Shown here piece by piece: positions 45,957 through 55,101 of a stretch of 64,000 bases of DNA. Source of the stretch: Bordetella parapertussis (GTDB taxonomy: Bacteria > Pseudomonadota > Gammaproteobacteria > Burkholderiales > Burkholderiaceae_A); assembly GCA_945862985.1 (NCBI GenBank), contig CAMAZF010000005.1, forward strand, positions 1-64,000, in the 5' to 3' direction. Position 1 is the stretch's first letter, and each line of letters begins with the position of its first letter. A program made the position numbers and the translations under genes. Under the pieces are notes generated by a model. That model ran no database searches. It had not been told where the DNA came from and saw nothing but the letters and a program-made list of their open reading frames with translations.

Positions 45957-47071
45957 CTCTTCCCTTGCCTGCTTCTGCTGTTCTGGATGAACGCCCCTTT
46001 CAACACGGCAGTCGCCTTCGGGTGGGTGTGCTGTTGGTGAACCTGGGGACGCCGGAGGCGCCCACAGCGCCCGCGCTTCGTCGATACCTCAAGGAGTTCC
46101 TCTCGGATCCCCGAGTGGTGGAGATCCCAAAGCTGGTCTGGTGGCCGCTCTTGAACTTCATCATTCTCAACACGCGCCCGAAGAAGTCCGCGGCAAAGTA
46201 TGCCTCGGTCTGGCTCGAAGAGGGCTCCCCTCTCAGGGTCTACTCAGAGCGCCAGTTGCGCAGAACCTCAGATGCGCTGCGGGCCGCAGGTTACGACATT
46301 GAGCTGGAGCTGGCGATGCGCTATGGAGAGCCCTCCATCGCGCAGGGGCTGGATGCATTAAAGGCGAAGAGGGTGAACCGCGTTTTGGTGTTGCCGCTCT
46401 ATCCCCAGTTTTCTGCAAGCACCACTGCCACCGTGTTTGACAAGGTCTACGACGCTCTCTCGGCCATGAGGAGCCCGCCTGCCATTCGCACGGTCCGCCA
46501 TTTCCATGATCACCCCGCCTATATCGAATCAGTTGCTCAGCGCATTCGGGCCCATTGGGACCAGCATGGCCGAGGAGATCTCCTGCTCATGAGTTTCCAT
46601 GGTGTGCCCAAGCGCAGCCTGCTCAAGGGCGATCCCTATCACTGTGAGTGCCATAAGACAGGGCGCCTCATTGCCCAGTCATTGGGTCTAAACGCTTCCG
46701 AGTGGCGGGTTTCCTTTCAGTCGCGTTTTGGCCCGGCGGAGTGGCTCAAGCCCTACACGGCTGAGCTCTTTGAACAGCTTCCCTTAGCAGGGGTCAAGCG
46801 CCTGGATGTGGTCTGCCCCGGATTCATTTCCGACTGTCTGGAGACCCTCGAGGAGATCGCCATGGAGGGCAAGGAAGAGTTTCTGATGGCAGGGGGTGAG
46901 CGCTATCAGTTCATTCCATGCTTGAACGATAGCGATGAGGCCGTCACTCTGTTGCAAGCCATCATTGAGCAAGAGACCCTGGGCTGGCCGGTGCGGCCTG
47001 AGACCGAATTGGCCGCTGCCGATCGGGCCGTTGCACGTGCGCGGGCGCTGGAGCTAGGCGCCGCAGACTAG
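45953..47071 (+). CDS. hemH: Ferrochelatase
   Basis: Inserts ferrous iron into protoporphyrin IX, the last step of haem synthesis. It has 372 residues: [15 protein letters not shown] opens the fold, [12 protein letters not shown] and [15 protein letters not shown] follow, and the catalytic segment is [13 protein letters not shown] with YHCECHKTG. The C-terminal [17 protein letters not shown] is intact. It overlaps hrcA by an ATGA and the convergent glycosyltransferase gene by 4 bases. Confidence 0.96.
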   Translation: MTLPLPASAVLDERPFQHGSRLRVGVLLVNLGTPEAPTAPALRRYLKEFLSDPRVVEIPKLVWWPLLNFIILNTRPKKSAAKYASVWLEEGSPLRVYSERQLRRTSDALRAAGYDIELELAMRYGEPSIAQGLDALKAKRVNRVLVLPLYPQFSASTTATVFDKVYDALSAMRSPPAIRTVRHFHDHPAYIESVAQRIRAHWDQHGRGDLLLMSFHGVPKRSLLKGDPYHCECHKTGRLIAQSLGLNASEWRVSFQSRFGPAEWLKPYTAELFEQLPLAGVKRLDVVCPGFISDCLETLEEIAMEGKEEFLMAGGERYQFIPCLNDSDEAVTLLQAIIEQETLGWPVRPETELAAADRAVARARALELGAAD

Positions 47072-48102
47072 CGCGACTGGGTCTGGATGCGTTCCCAGCG
47101 AATCCGATGCGTCTCATGCGCCGCGAGGAATTCCTGGGTGGCTTTTTCCCAGCTGAACTGCGCAGCACGCTCCAGGGCGCGCGCCTTCGGAATGTGGAGG
47201 GCCTGAAGACAGGCTTCGCGCAGATCTTCAGCCAGGACACCAGCATCACTGGTCCCAATCACATCGATGGGCCCCTCCACTGGGTAAGCTGCCACGGGTA
47301 GACCACAGGCCATCGCCTCGACCATCACCAAGCCAAACGTGTCCGTTCGGCTCGGAAAGACAAATACATCCGCGGCACTGTAGAGCCTGGCCAGCTCGGG
47401 TTGGGTCATCACGCCGAAGAATCGAACGGCGGGGTAACGTTTTCGAAGACCCTCCAGCGAGGGCCCTTCACCCGCAACCCACTTTTCGCCCGGCAGGTCG
47501 AGATCGAGAAACGCTTGAATGTTTTTTTCGACCGCCACTCGCCCCACGAAAAGAAAGATGGGCGGCGTCTTGGTCCCCACATCGGTGGGCTCCGATGGCT
47601 TGAACACCGCATGATTCACGCCGCGAGACCAGAACTGAACTTGGCGAAACCCCCGAGCCTCAAGGTCGCGAATGATGGCGGGTGTAGGGGCCAGCACCGC
47701 CGCGGCGGCGTTGTGAAAGAAGCGAAAGAGCCCATAGCTCAGTGCGAGGGGGATCTTGGAACGCGCATAGACATACTCGGGAAAGCGAGTGTGATAGGCC
47801 GTCACGAATGGGAGCCCCAGTCTCCGACAGAGCCCTCGGGCGGCCCAGCCTAAAGGACCCTCCGTGGCGATGTGTATGGCATCGGGCCGGGTACTCAGGA
47901 TGCGATCACGAATGCTCGCACCGGGAAACAATGCGAGACGGATCTCAGGATAGGTTGGACAAGGAACGGTCTTAAAGTCGAGGGGTGTGATGAGGCTGGT
48001 CTGGTGTCCCCAGGCTTCGAGCACCCGATTGGTCGCCTGAATGGTTCGAACCACCCCGTTGACTTGGGGCTCCCAGGCGTCGGTGACCGTTAGGATATGC
48101 AC
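47068..48102 (-). CDS. Glycosyltransferase family 4 (MgtA-like)
   Basis: The 344-residue GT-B glycosyltransferase has the N-terminal donor/acceptor motif VTDAWEPQVNGVVRTI, TEGPLGWAARGLCRRLGLPFVTAYHT and WSRGVNHAVFKP. The C-terminal nucleotide-sugar half has LFVGRVAVEKNI and FPSRTDTFGLVMVEAMACGLPVAAYPVEGP. This resembles GDP-mannose- or UDP-sugar-dependent enzymes that glycosylate diacylglycerol lipids (MgtA, SqdX relatives). No signal peptide. The sugar and acceptor are not known. It is divergent from grpE. Confidence 0.85.
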   Translation of the reverse strand: MHILTVTDAWEPQVNGVVRTIQATNRVLEAWGHQTSLITPLDFKTVPCPTYPEIRLALFPGASIRDRILSTRPDAIHIATEGPLGWAARGLCRRLGLPFVTAYHTRFPEYVYARSKIPLALSYGLFRFFHNAAAAVLAPTPAIIRDLEARGFRQVQFWSRGVNHAVFKPSEPTDVGTKTPPIFLFVGRVAVEKNIQAFLDLDLPGEKWVAGEGPSLEGLRKRYPAVRFFGVMTQPELARLYSAADVFVFPSRTDTFGLVMVEAMACGLPVAAYPVEGPIDVIGTSDAGVLAEDLREACLQALHIPKARALERAAQFSWEKATQEFLAAHETHRIRWERIQTQSR

Positions 48103-48182
48103 CGGCGCACAGTAGGGGTCTACTGAGACAGAGCGGTTACACCTGCGTGAAGAAATGGTGACAAGGGCATCGGGCTGGGGGG

Positions 48183-48210
48183 CTTGAAATTCCAGATGAC
48201 GCCCCCATGT
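48183..48210 (+). promoter_or_regulatory. Sigma-32 heat-shock promoter of grpE
   Basis: CTTGAAA (48183-48189) and CCCCATGT (48203-48210) are separated by 13 bases, an essentially exact match to the sigma-32 consensus (CTTGAAA, 11-16 bases, CCCCATNT). It ends 44 bases before the grpE ATG. The rest of the 152-base region between the glycosyltransferase and grpE shows a TTGGAGG ribosome site at 48241-48247 and nothing else recognisable. Confidence 0.88.
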
Positions 48211-48254
48211 TCATCCCAATCCCCCTTTTTCATTTGTACTTTTGGAGGTCTTGA

Positions 48255-48836
48255 ATGTCTCAGACGCCCGCTGATCAAACCCCCACCGCTGCTGAGGTGC
48301 TTGCCGCACAGGCTGCCGCCCATCCTGACTCGGCAGCTTCTGCGACAGAGGCTGCGCCCAGCCCGGAGCCTGCCGTGGCGCAGGAGGATCCCAGCGCCAT
48401 GTCTGCCAAGCTGGCCGAGCGTGAGGATCAACTGATGCGTCTGGCGGCAGAGATTGAAAACATGCGCCGTCGGCATGCGACCGAACTCTCCAATGCCAAC
48501 AAGTTCGCGATTGAGACCTTCGCGGAGGCGATGCTTCCCGTGGCCGACAGCCTTGAGATGGCCCTCAGCCTGCCTGACCAGTCCTTGGAGGGGCTACGAG
48601 GGGGTGTTGAGCTGACGCTCCGTCAGCTTCAGCAGGCGTTTGAGCGCGGCCGGCTCAAGGTGACGAATCCTGTGGGCGAGAAGTTCAACCCCAATCACCA
48701 TCAGGCGGTTTCGATGGTGGACGGCAGCACTTCTGAGCCCGCCGTCTCAAGCGGCCATGTGGTGGCCGTGATGCAAAAGGGCTACCTCATTGGCGAGCGG
48801 GTCTTGCGTCCCGCCCTCGTGGTCGTTGCCCAATGA
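48255..48836 (+). CDS. grpE: Nucleotide exchange factor GrpE
   Basis: GrpE releases ADP from DnaK to reset the chaperone cycle. It has 193 residues. An alanine/proline/glutamate-rich N-terminal tail is followed by the long helix (DQLMRLAAEIENMRRRHATE), then FAIETFAEAMLPVADSLEMAL and the C-terminal beta domain with GEKFNPNHHQAVSMV and VAVMQKGYLIGERVLRPALVVV. It is driven by its own sigma-32 promoter and followed by dnaK after 74 bases. Confidence 0.95.
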   Translation: MSQTPADQTPTAAEVLAAQAAAHPDSAASATEAAPSPEPAVAQEDPSAMSAKLAEREDQLMRLAAEIENMRRRHATELSNANKFAIETFAEAMLPVADSLEMALSLPDQSLEGLRGGVELTLRQLQQAFERGRLKVTNPVGEKFNPNHHQAVSMVDGSTSEPAVSSGHVVAVMQKGYLIGERVLRPALVVVAQ

Positions 48837-48845
48837 CCCTTTGGG

Positions 48846-48874
48846 CTTGAATTTTTCTGAAGCCGCCCCCACGT
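48846..48874 (+). promoter_or_regulatory. Sigma-32-like promoter of dnaK
   Basis: CTTGAAT (48846-48852) and CCCCACGT (48867-48874), 14 bases apart, differ from the sigma-32 consensus at one position in each box. It lies in the grpE-dnaK gap, 36 bases before the dnaK ATG, so dnaK can be induced independently of grpE. An AGAGGAG ribosome site (48898-48904) follows. Confidence 0.72.
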
Positions 48875-48910
48875 TTTACATAACACTAACTTTTTGTAGA
48901 GGAGCCAGCG

Positions 48911-50842
48911 ATGGCAAAGATGATTGGAATTGACCTCGGGACGACGAACTCTTGCGTGGCCATCATGGAGGCCGGCCAGCCGAAGGTGATTGAGAACAGT
49001 GAGGGGGCACGGACCACACCTTCCATCATTGCCTACATGGAAGACGGCGAAATCCTGGTTGGAGCGCCCGCCAAACGGCAGGCTGTGACCAATCCGAGAA
49101 ACACGCTGTATGCCGTCAAGCGTTTGATCGGCCGTAAGTTCACTGACAAAGAGGTTCAGAAGGACATTGACCTCATGCCATTCGAGATTGTGAAGGCCGA
49201 GAATGGGGACGCTTGGGTTGGCGTGCGTGACAAGAAGTTAGCCCCCCCACAGGTCTCCGCGGAGGTGCTGCGCAAGATGAAAAAGACGGCTGAGGATTAC
49301 CTCGGTCAGGAAGTGACCGAGGCGGTGATCACCGTCCCGGCTTACTTCAACGATGCTCAGCGCCAGGCGACGAAAGATGCGGGCCGCATTGCTGGCCTGG
49401 ATGTGAAGCGCATCATCAATGAGCCCACTGCGGCTGCGCTCGCTTTCGGATTGGATAAGGCCGATGGACGCGATCGAAAGGTTGCCGTCTACGACCTCGG
49501 CGGCGGCACGTTCGACGTTTCGATCATTGAAATTGCGGATGTAGACGGTGAGAAGCAGTTTGAAGTGCTCTCCACCAATGGCGACACTTTCTTGGGCGGC
49601 GAGGATTTCGATCAGCGCATCATCGATCACATCATTGATGAGTTTAAGAAAATCAACGGTGTCGATCTCTCCAAGGACCCCATCGCCCTGCAACGCATTA
49701 AGGCTGCAGCAGAGCGCGCCAAGATTGAGCTGTCGTCCAGTCAACAGACGGAGCTCAACGAGCCCTATATCGCGATGGCCAACGGTGCACCCGTGCACCT
49801 GACTTTCAAGCTCACGCGAGCCAAGCTGGAGAGCCTGGTGGACGACCTCATCAGTCGCACCATTGACCCCTGCAAGGTGGCCCTGAAAGACGCAGGCCTC
49901 TCGGCCAGCCAGATCGACGACATCATCCTGGTCGGCGGGATGACCCGTATGCCCAAGGTTCAGGATGCGGTAAAGGCATTCTTCGGAAAAGAGCCCCGAA
50001 AGGATGTGAACCCTGATGAGGCAGTGGCTGTGGGTGCCGCCATCCAAGGTTCGGTGCTTTCGGGTGATCGCAAGGATGTGCTGCTGCTCGATGTGACTCC
50101 GCTCTCACTTGGGATTGAGACGCTGGGCGGCGTCATGACCAAGATGATCCAGAAGAACACCACCATTCCCACCAAGTTCTCGCAGGTCTTCTCCACTGCC
50201 GATGACAACCAGCCGGCGGTCACCATTAAGGTCTATCAGGGTGAACGTGAGCTGGCCAACGCCAACAAGATGCTGGGTGAGTTCAACCTTGAAGGCATTC
50301 CCCCGTCTCCAAGGGGTACGCCGCAGATCGAGGTGACCTTCGATATCGACGCGAACGGCATCCTCCACGTCTCGGCCAAGGACAAGGCGACCGGCAAGGA
50401 GAACAAGATCACCATCAAGGCGAACTCTGGCTTGTCTGACGACGAGATTCAGAAGATGGTCGCCGATGCGGAAGCCAATGCAGAGTCCGACAAGCAAAGG
50501 GTTGAGCTGGTTCAGGCTCGCAATGCTGGAGAGGCCATGGTGCATTCGGTCAAGAAATCTCTGGACGAGCATGGCAGTAAGCTCAGCGGCGACGAGAAGA
50601 CGAAGATTGAAGAGGCCATCAAGGAGCTCGAGGCGGTCCTGTCTGGTGAGGACAAGGACGCGATTGAGACCAAGACCGACCACCTCATGAAGGCCTCGCA
50701 GACCCTGGGTGAGAAGGTCTACGCGGACGCGCAGGCGGCCGCAGCTCCGGCTGGTGGTGCTGCGGGTCCTGGTGCGGGCGGCGGAGCCCAGGGCGCAGAG
50801 GACGTTGTCGATGCGGAGTTCAAGGAAGTGAAGCGCGATTAA
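48911..50842 (+). CDS. dnaK: Chaperone DnaK (Hsp70)
   Basis: ATP-dependent chaperone of 643 residues. The ATPase domain has [48 protein letters not shown] and [11 protein letters not shown]. The substrate-binding domain follows from about residue 390 ([20 protein letters not shown]), then a helical lid and a glycine/alanine-rich tail ending in [11 protein letters not shown], the conserved DnaK C terminus. dnaJ begins directly after the stop codon. Confidence 0.98.
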   Translation: MAKMIGIDLGTTNSCVAIMEAGQPKVIENSEGARTTPSIIAYMEDGEILVGAPAKRQAVTNPRNTLYAVKRLIGRKFTDKEVQKDIDLMPFEIVKAENGDAWVGVRDKKLAPPQVSAEVLRKMKKTAEDYLGQEVTEAVITVPAYFNDAQRQATKDAGRIAGLDVKRIINEPTAAALAFGLDKADGRDRKVAVYDLGGGTFDVSIIEIADVDGEKQFEVLSTNGDTFLGGEDFDQRIIDHIIDEFKKINGVDLSKDPIALQRIKAAAERAKIELSSSQQTELNEPYIAMANGAPVHLTFKLTRAKLESLVDDLISRTIDPCKVALKDAGLSASQIDDIILVGGMTRMPKVQDAVKAFFGKEPRKDVNPDEAVAVGAAIQGSVLSGDRKDVLLLDVTPLSLGIETLGGVMTKMIQKNTTIPTKFSQVFSTADDNQPAVTIKVYQGERELANANKMLGEFNLEGIPPSPRGTPQIEVTFDIDANGILHVSAKDKATGKENKITIKANSGLSDDEIQKMVADAEANAESDKQRVELVQARNAGEAMVHSVKKSLDEHGSKLSGDEKTKIEEAIKELEAVLSGEDKDAIETKTDHLMKASQTLGEKVYADAQAAAAPAGGAAGPGAGGGAQGAEDVVDAEFKEVKRD

Positions 50843-51976
50843 ATGTCCAAGCGTGACTATTACGAGGTCTTAGGGGTCGCCAAAAACGCCTCTGAGGAAG
50901 AACTCAAGAAGGCCTATCGCAAGCTCGCCATGAAGTATCACCCGGACCGAAATCCGGGTGATGCTGCTTCGGAAGAGAAGTTCAAGGAGGCCAAAGAGGC
51001 CTACGAGATGCTCACCGACGCGGACAAGCGTGCGGCCTACGACAGGTTCGGCCATGCAGGCGTCGATCCCAATGCGGGCGGTGGCCCAGGCGGCCAGGGT
51101 TTCGGCAATTTCTCAGATGCCTTTGGCGACATCTTTGGTGACATCTTCGGTGCCGCTGGTGGTCGTGGAGGTGGTGGCGGGCGCAGCAATGTCTATCGTG
51201 GGAGCGACCTTCGCTACTCCATGGAGATCACGCTGGAGCAGGCTGCCGCTGGATTTACCACTGAGATCAAGGTCCCGAGCTGGGAGACCTGTGACACCTG
51301 TGACGGAACAGGCGCCAAGCCGGGCACGAAAGCAGAAACCTGCAAGACCTGTGGTGGTCAAGGGCAGGTTCGCATGCAGCAGGGGTTCTTTAGCATTCAG
51401 CAGACCTGCCCATCCTGTCGCGGAACCGGCAAGACCATCCCCAATCCCTGCACTGCTTGTGATGGCGTCGGACGCATTCGCAAGCAGAAGACCCTCGAGG
51501 TCAAGATACCGGCTGGTATCGATGACGGCATGCGCATTCGTTCGAGTGGTAACGGAGAGCCGGGGCTGAACGGTGGTCCTTCAGGTGACCTCTACGTCGA
51601 AGTCTCGATCAAGCCGCATCGCGTCTTTCAGCGTGAGGCGGACGATCTGCATTGCGAGGTACCGGTGAGTTTTGCTCGAGCCGCGCTTGGCGGCTCCATC
51701 GATGTGCCGACCCTCAACGGTAAGGCGAGTTTCGACCTTCCAGAAGGAACCCAGACGGGTAAGACCTTCCGCTTACGCGGCAAAGGCATCCGAAATGTTC
51801 GATCGAGTGTGGCGGGCGACCTCTACTGCCATGTGGTGGTTGAGACGCCCGTCAAACTCAACGATCGGCAGAGGAAGATCCTGGAGGATTTCGAGGCCTC
51901 GCTTGAGGAAGGTGGCGATCGCCACAGTCCTCAGAGCAAGAGCTGGATGGAGAAGGTTCGAGATTTCTTCAACTGA
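50843..51976 (+). CDS. dnaJ: Co-chaperone DnaJ (Hsp40)
   Basis: Type I J-protein of 377 residues that delivers clients to DnaK and stimulates its ATPase. The J domain covers residues 1-70 with the HPD motif in [13 protein letters not shown]-rich linker follows ([20 protein letters not shown]), then four zinc-binding CxxCxGxG repeats (starting [12 protein letters not shown]) and the C-terminal substrate-binding domains. It is convergent with prpE, with only 6 bases between, so no separate terminator fits in the gap. Confidence 0.97.
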   Translation: MSKRDYYEVLGVAKNASEEELKKAYRKLAMKYHPDRNPGDAASEEKFKEAKEAYEMLTDADKRAAYDRFGHAGVDPNAGGGPGGQGFGNFSDAFGDIFGDIFGAAGGRGGGGGRSNVYRGSDLRYSMEITLEQAAAGFTTEIKVPSWETCDTCDGTGAKPGTKAETCKTCGGQGQVRMQQGFFSIQQTCPSCRGTGKTIPNPCTACDGVGRIRKQKTLEVKIPAGIDDGMRIRSSGNGEPGLNGGPSGDLYVEVSIKPHRVFQREADDLHCEVPVSFARAALGGSIDVPTLNGKASFDLPEGTQTGKTFRLRGKGIRNVRSSVAGDLYCHVVVETPVKLNDRQRKILEDFEASLEEGGDRHSPQSKSWMEKVRDFFN

Positions 51977-51982
51977 ACCGAG

Positions 51983-53893
51983 TTAACTGAGCGCTTTTTT
52001 GATCTGATCAAGGGCGCTCGGATCCTCCAGTGTGGTCATATCGCCAGGGTCTCTCCCTTCGGCCATGGCCTGCATGGCCCGTCGCAGCAGCTTTCCAGAA
52101 CGAGTCTTGGGTAGCAGGGTGACAAAGTGAATTCGAGAGGGGCGCGCAATGGCGCCAATCTCTCGGTCGACGGTGGCCATGATGGCCTTCTCTTCCGCCT
52201 TCTCCCCTTCCGGAGTCGAGAGTACGGATGAGTCTTTGAGCACCGCGAAAGCCATGGGCATCTGCCCCTTGAGGGCGTCTGCCACGCCCACGACGGCAAC
52301 CTCCGCCACATTCTTGTGGGCTTGAATCGCCTCTTCAATCTCGCGGGTACCCAGGCGGTGTCCCGCTACATTAATCACATCATCGGTGCGACCCAGAATG
52401 AAGTAATAGCCATCCTCGTCTCGCGTGGCGTAGTCGAAGGTGGAGTAGAGCTGCTGACCCGGAACACTCGAGAAATAAGTCTTGATAAAGCGCTCATCGT
52501 CGCCCCAGACCGTCTGAAGGCAGCCGGGTGGAAGCGGCGGCATGATGCAGAGCATGCCCTTCTCGTTGGCCCCCACCTCCTCGAAGGTGGATTCATGGAC
52601 CAGTCGAACGTCATACCCATAGGCGGGAAAGCTTGGACTTCCAAACTTCGTTTCCGTGACCTCAACGCCGTGTTGGGCAGAGAGAATGGGCCAACCGGTC
52701 TCCGTCTGCCAGTAGTTGTCGATGATGCGTGCGCCACCCAGGGCGTCTGAGATCCAGCGGGCAGTCGGCTCATCGAGAGGCTCCCCCGCAAGGAAGAGGC
52801 GGCGCAGACTCTTGGTGTTGTGCTGCGTCATGAACGCAGGGTCTTGCTTCTTGAGTACCCGCGCAGCAGTGGGCGAGGAGAACATGGTCGTGACACCATA
52901 GTCCTCGACGATCTTCCACCAGATGGCAGGATCGGGCCGCAGGGGGAGGCCCTCGTAGACAATCGTGGTCGAGCCGTTGATCAGCGGGGCATAGACAATG
53001 TAGGAATGTCCCACCACCCAGCCAATATCGGAGGTACAGAAGAAGACCTCTCCCGGCTTACAGTCATAGATCAGGCGCATGGAGGCACCCAATGCCACCG
53101 CATAGCCCCCGGTGTCACGCTGAACTCCTTTGGGTTTTCCAGTGGTACCCGAGGTGTAGAGGATGTAGCTCGGGTCGGTGGCATCGAGCTCGGCACAGGC
53201 TACGGCTGCACCCTGGACCTGTGCTCGAAGGGGTGCGTACTCCACGTCCCGGCCCGCAACCAGCCCAAGGGGAGCGAGACCTCGGTTCACCAAGAGAACC
53301 TTCTCAGGAGGGGTCTGTGCGAGGCTGCAGGCCTCATCGACGAGATGTTTGTAAGGAACCTCTTTTCCGTTACGCATGCCAGCGTCAGCGGAAATCATGA
53401 GCTTGGGCCGGGCGTCGTCGATACGGGCGGCGAGGGAAGGGCCGGCGAATCCACCAAACACGACTGAATGAATCGCCCCAATTCGGACACACGCCAGCAT
53501 GGCAAACACCGCTTCAGCAACCATGGGCATGTAAATCAAGACCCGATCGCCCTTCTGAACACCCAGCGACTGCATGATGGCGGCCATCGCTTGAACCTCT
53601 TCGTGCAGCTGCGCGTAGGTGTAGCGCTTCTCCTCGTTGGTTTCGGTGGAGATATAGACCAGAGCGAGCTGGTCAGAACGCGTGGCGAGGTGACGATCAA
53701 CGGCGTTGTAGCAGAGGTTGATCTTGCCGCCTTCGAACCAGCGTGCAAAAGGGGGGCGGTCAAAGTTGAGTGCGCGCTGTGGGGGTTGGAACCAGTGCAA
53801 AAACCCGGCTTGTTCAGACCAGAAGGCCTCTTTGTCTTGAATTGACCTCGCATGAACCTTTGCCAGCGCTGTCTCTGAGTACTTTGTAGCCAT
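51983..53893 (-). CDS. prpE: Propionyl-CoA synthetase
   Basis: Activates propionate to propionyl-CoA with ATP. The 636-residue ANL-superfamily enzyme is close in type to acetyl-CoA synthetase, with IPMVAEAVFAMLACVRIGAIHSVVFGGF, the P-loop ILYTSGTTGKPKGVQRDTGG, NYWQTETGWPI, and the C-terminal acetylatable lysine region PKTRSGKLLRR. PrpE-specific identity rests on the VQRDTGGYAVAL segment and position after prpF. The ATG at 53893 follows a GAGGAG ribosome site. It is the last gene of the prp operon. Confidence 0.93.
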   Translation of the reverse strand: MATKYSETALAKVHARSIQDKEAFWSEQAGFLHWFQPPQRALNFDRPPFARWFEGGKINLCYNAVDRHLATRSDQLALVYISTETNEEKRYTYAQLHEEVQAMAAIMQSLGVQKGDRVLIYMPMVAEAVFAMLACVRIGAIHSVVFGGFAGPSLAARIDDARPKLMISADAGMRNGKEVPYKHLVDEACSLAQTPPEKVLLVNRGLAPLGLVAGRDVEYAPLRAQVQGAAVACAELDATDPSYILYTSGTTGKPKGVQRDTGGYAVALGASMRLIYDCKPGEVFFCTSDIGWVVGHSYIVYAPLINGSTTIVYEGLPLRPDPAIWWKIVEDYGVTTMFSSPTAARVLKKQDPAFMTQHNTKSLRRLFLAGEPLDEPTARWISDALGGARIIDNYWQTETGWPILSAQHGVEVTETKFGSPSFPAYGYDVRLVHESTFEEVGANEKGMLCIMPPLPPGCLQTVWGDDERFIKTYFSSVPGQQLYSTFDYATRDEDGYYFILGRTDDVINVAGHRLGTREIEEAIQAHKNVAEVAVVGVADALKGQMPMAFAVLKDSSVLSTPEGEKAEEKAIMATVDREIGAIARPSRIHFVTLLPKTRSGKLLRRAMQAMAEGRDPGDMTTLEDPSALDQIKKALS

Positions 53894-53913
53894 GGTGTTG
53901 TCTCCTCGCCGAT

Positions 53914-55101
53914 TTATTTTTCTTGGGGGATGTGTACCCATCCCTCCATCAGAATACGCGCGCTGCGGCTCATTTCAACCTGTTTGACGACCCATTCGCC
54001 GTTCTCTTGATGTGCCTCAGCGCCCACCCTCAGCGTCCCGGACGGATGGCCGAAACGAGTGGCTTGTCGAGCGCCTCCGCCGGCAGCCAGATTCACCAGC
54101 GTGCCTGGGATGGCTGCAGCGGTCCCAATCGCGACGGAGGCGGTACCCATCATGGCGTGATGAAGCTTCCCCATCGACATGGCGCGGACCAGTAGGTCGA
54201 TTCCATCCGCGGGGATGACCTTCCCGCTCGACGCGGTGTAGCCCATGGCTGGGGCTACGAAGGCCACCTTAGGGGTGTGCTGCCGGCTGGCTGCCTCAGA
54301 GAGATCTTGAATGAGCCCCATCTTCAGTGCGCCGTGGGCTCGGATGCGCTCGAATGTCTCGAGTGCGACGGCATCGCCGTTGATGGCCTCTTGTAGTTCG
54401 GTTCCGGTGTAACCGATGTCGGCAGCATTGACAAAGACAGTGGGGATACCTGCATTGATCATGGTGGCCGAGAGGCTCCCAACACCCGGCACATCGAGTG
54501 TGTCGACCAGGTTTCCAGTGGGAAACATGGCACCTCCGGCGCCCTCTTCCTCTGCGGCGGGGTCCATAAATGCGATCTGAATCTCAGCGGCGGGGAATGT
54601 CACGCCGTCGAGCTCGAAGTCTCCGGTCTCCTGGACCTGACCATCCGTGATCGGGACACGCGCAATGATGGTCTTGGCGATGTTGGCCTGCCAGATACGG
54701 ACCACTGCATGGCCGTTCTGGGGAATCCGGCTGGAGTCGATCAGCCCGTTCCGAATGGCGAATGGCCCGACAGCCGCCGTGAGGTTTCCACAGTTACCGC
54801 TCCAGTCCACCAAGGCTTTGTCGATGGAGACCTGCCCAAAAAGGTAGTCGACGTCATGATCGGGGCGGGCGCTCTTGGAGAGAATGACGGTTTTGCTGGT
54901 GCTCGACGTTGCGCCTCCCATGCCATCGATTTGTTTGCCATACGGGTCTGGGCTGCCGATGACCCGCATCAGCAGAGCATCTCGAGCCGGTCCAGGCGTC
55001 TGGGCATTGAGCGGGAGGTCTGTGAGCTTGAAGAAGACCCCCTTGCTGGTGCCCCCACGCATGTAGGTGGCAGGGATACGGACCTGAGGAAGGTGACTCA
55101 T
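53914..55101 (-). CDS. prpF: 2-methylaconitate cis-trans isomerase PrpF
   Basis: The 395-residue protein is of the PrpF fold (related to diaminopimelate epimerase). It isomerises the trans-2-methylaconitate made by AcnD to the cis form. It opens VRIPATYMRGGTSKGVFF, has the GNCGNLTAAVGPFAI segment and ends with SARILMEGWVHIP. The ATG at 55101 gives the family start and a 4-base overlap with acnD; a longer frame upstream is acnD sequence. prpE follows after 20 bases. Confidence 0.94.
   Translation of the reverse strand: MSHLPQVRIPATYMRGGTSKGVFFKLTDLPLNAQTPGPARDALLMRVIGSPDPYGKQIDGMGGATSSTSKTVILSKSARPDHDVDYLFGQVSIDKALVDWSGNCGNLTAAVGPFAIRNGLIDSSRIPQNGHAVVRIWQANIAKTIIARVPITDGQVQETGDFELDGVTFPAAEIQIAFMDPAAEEEGAGGAMFPTGNLVDTLDVPGVGSLSATMINAGIPTVFVNAADIGYTGTELQEAINGDAVALETFERIRAHGALKMGLIQDLSEAASRQHTPKVAFVAPAMGYTASSGKVIPADGIDLLVRAMSMGKLHHAMMGTASVAIGTAAAIPGTLVNLAAGGGARQATRFGHPSGTLRVGAEAHQENGEWVVKQVEMSRSARILMEGWVHIPQEK

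Noticed and set aside
51976-52022. GAGCGC and GCGCTC flank a T-run near the end of dnaJ and prpE, like a terminator.
   Set aside because: The T-run is inside the loop, and the repeat lies within the prpE coding region.
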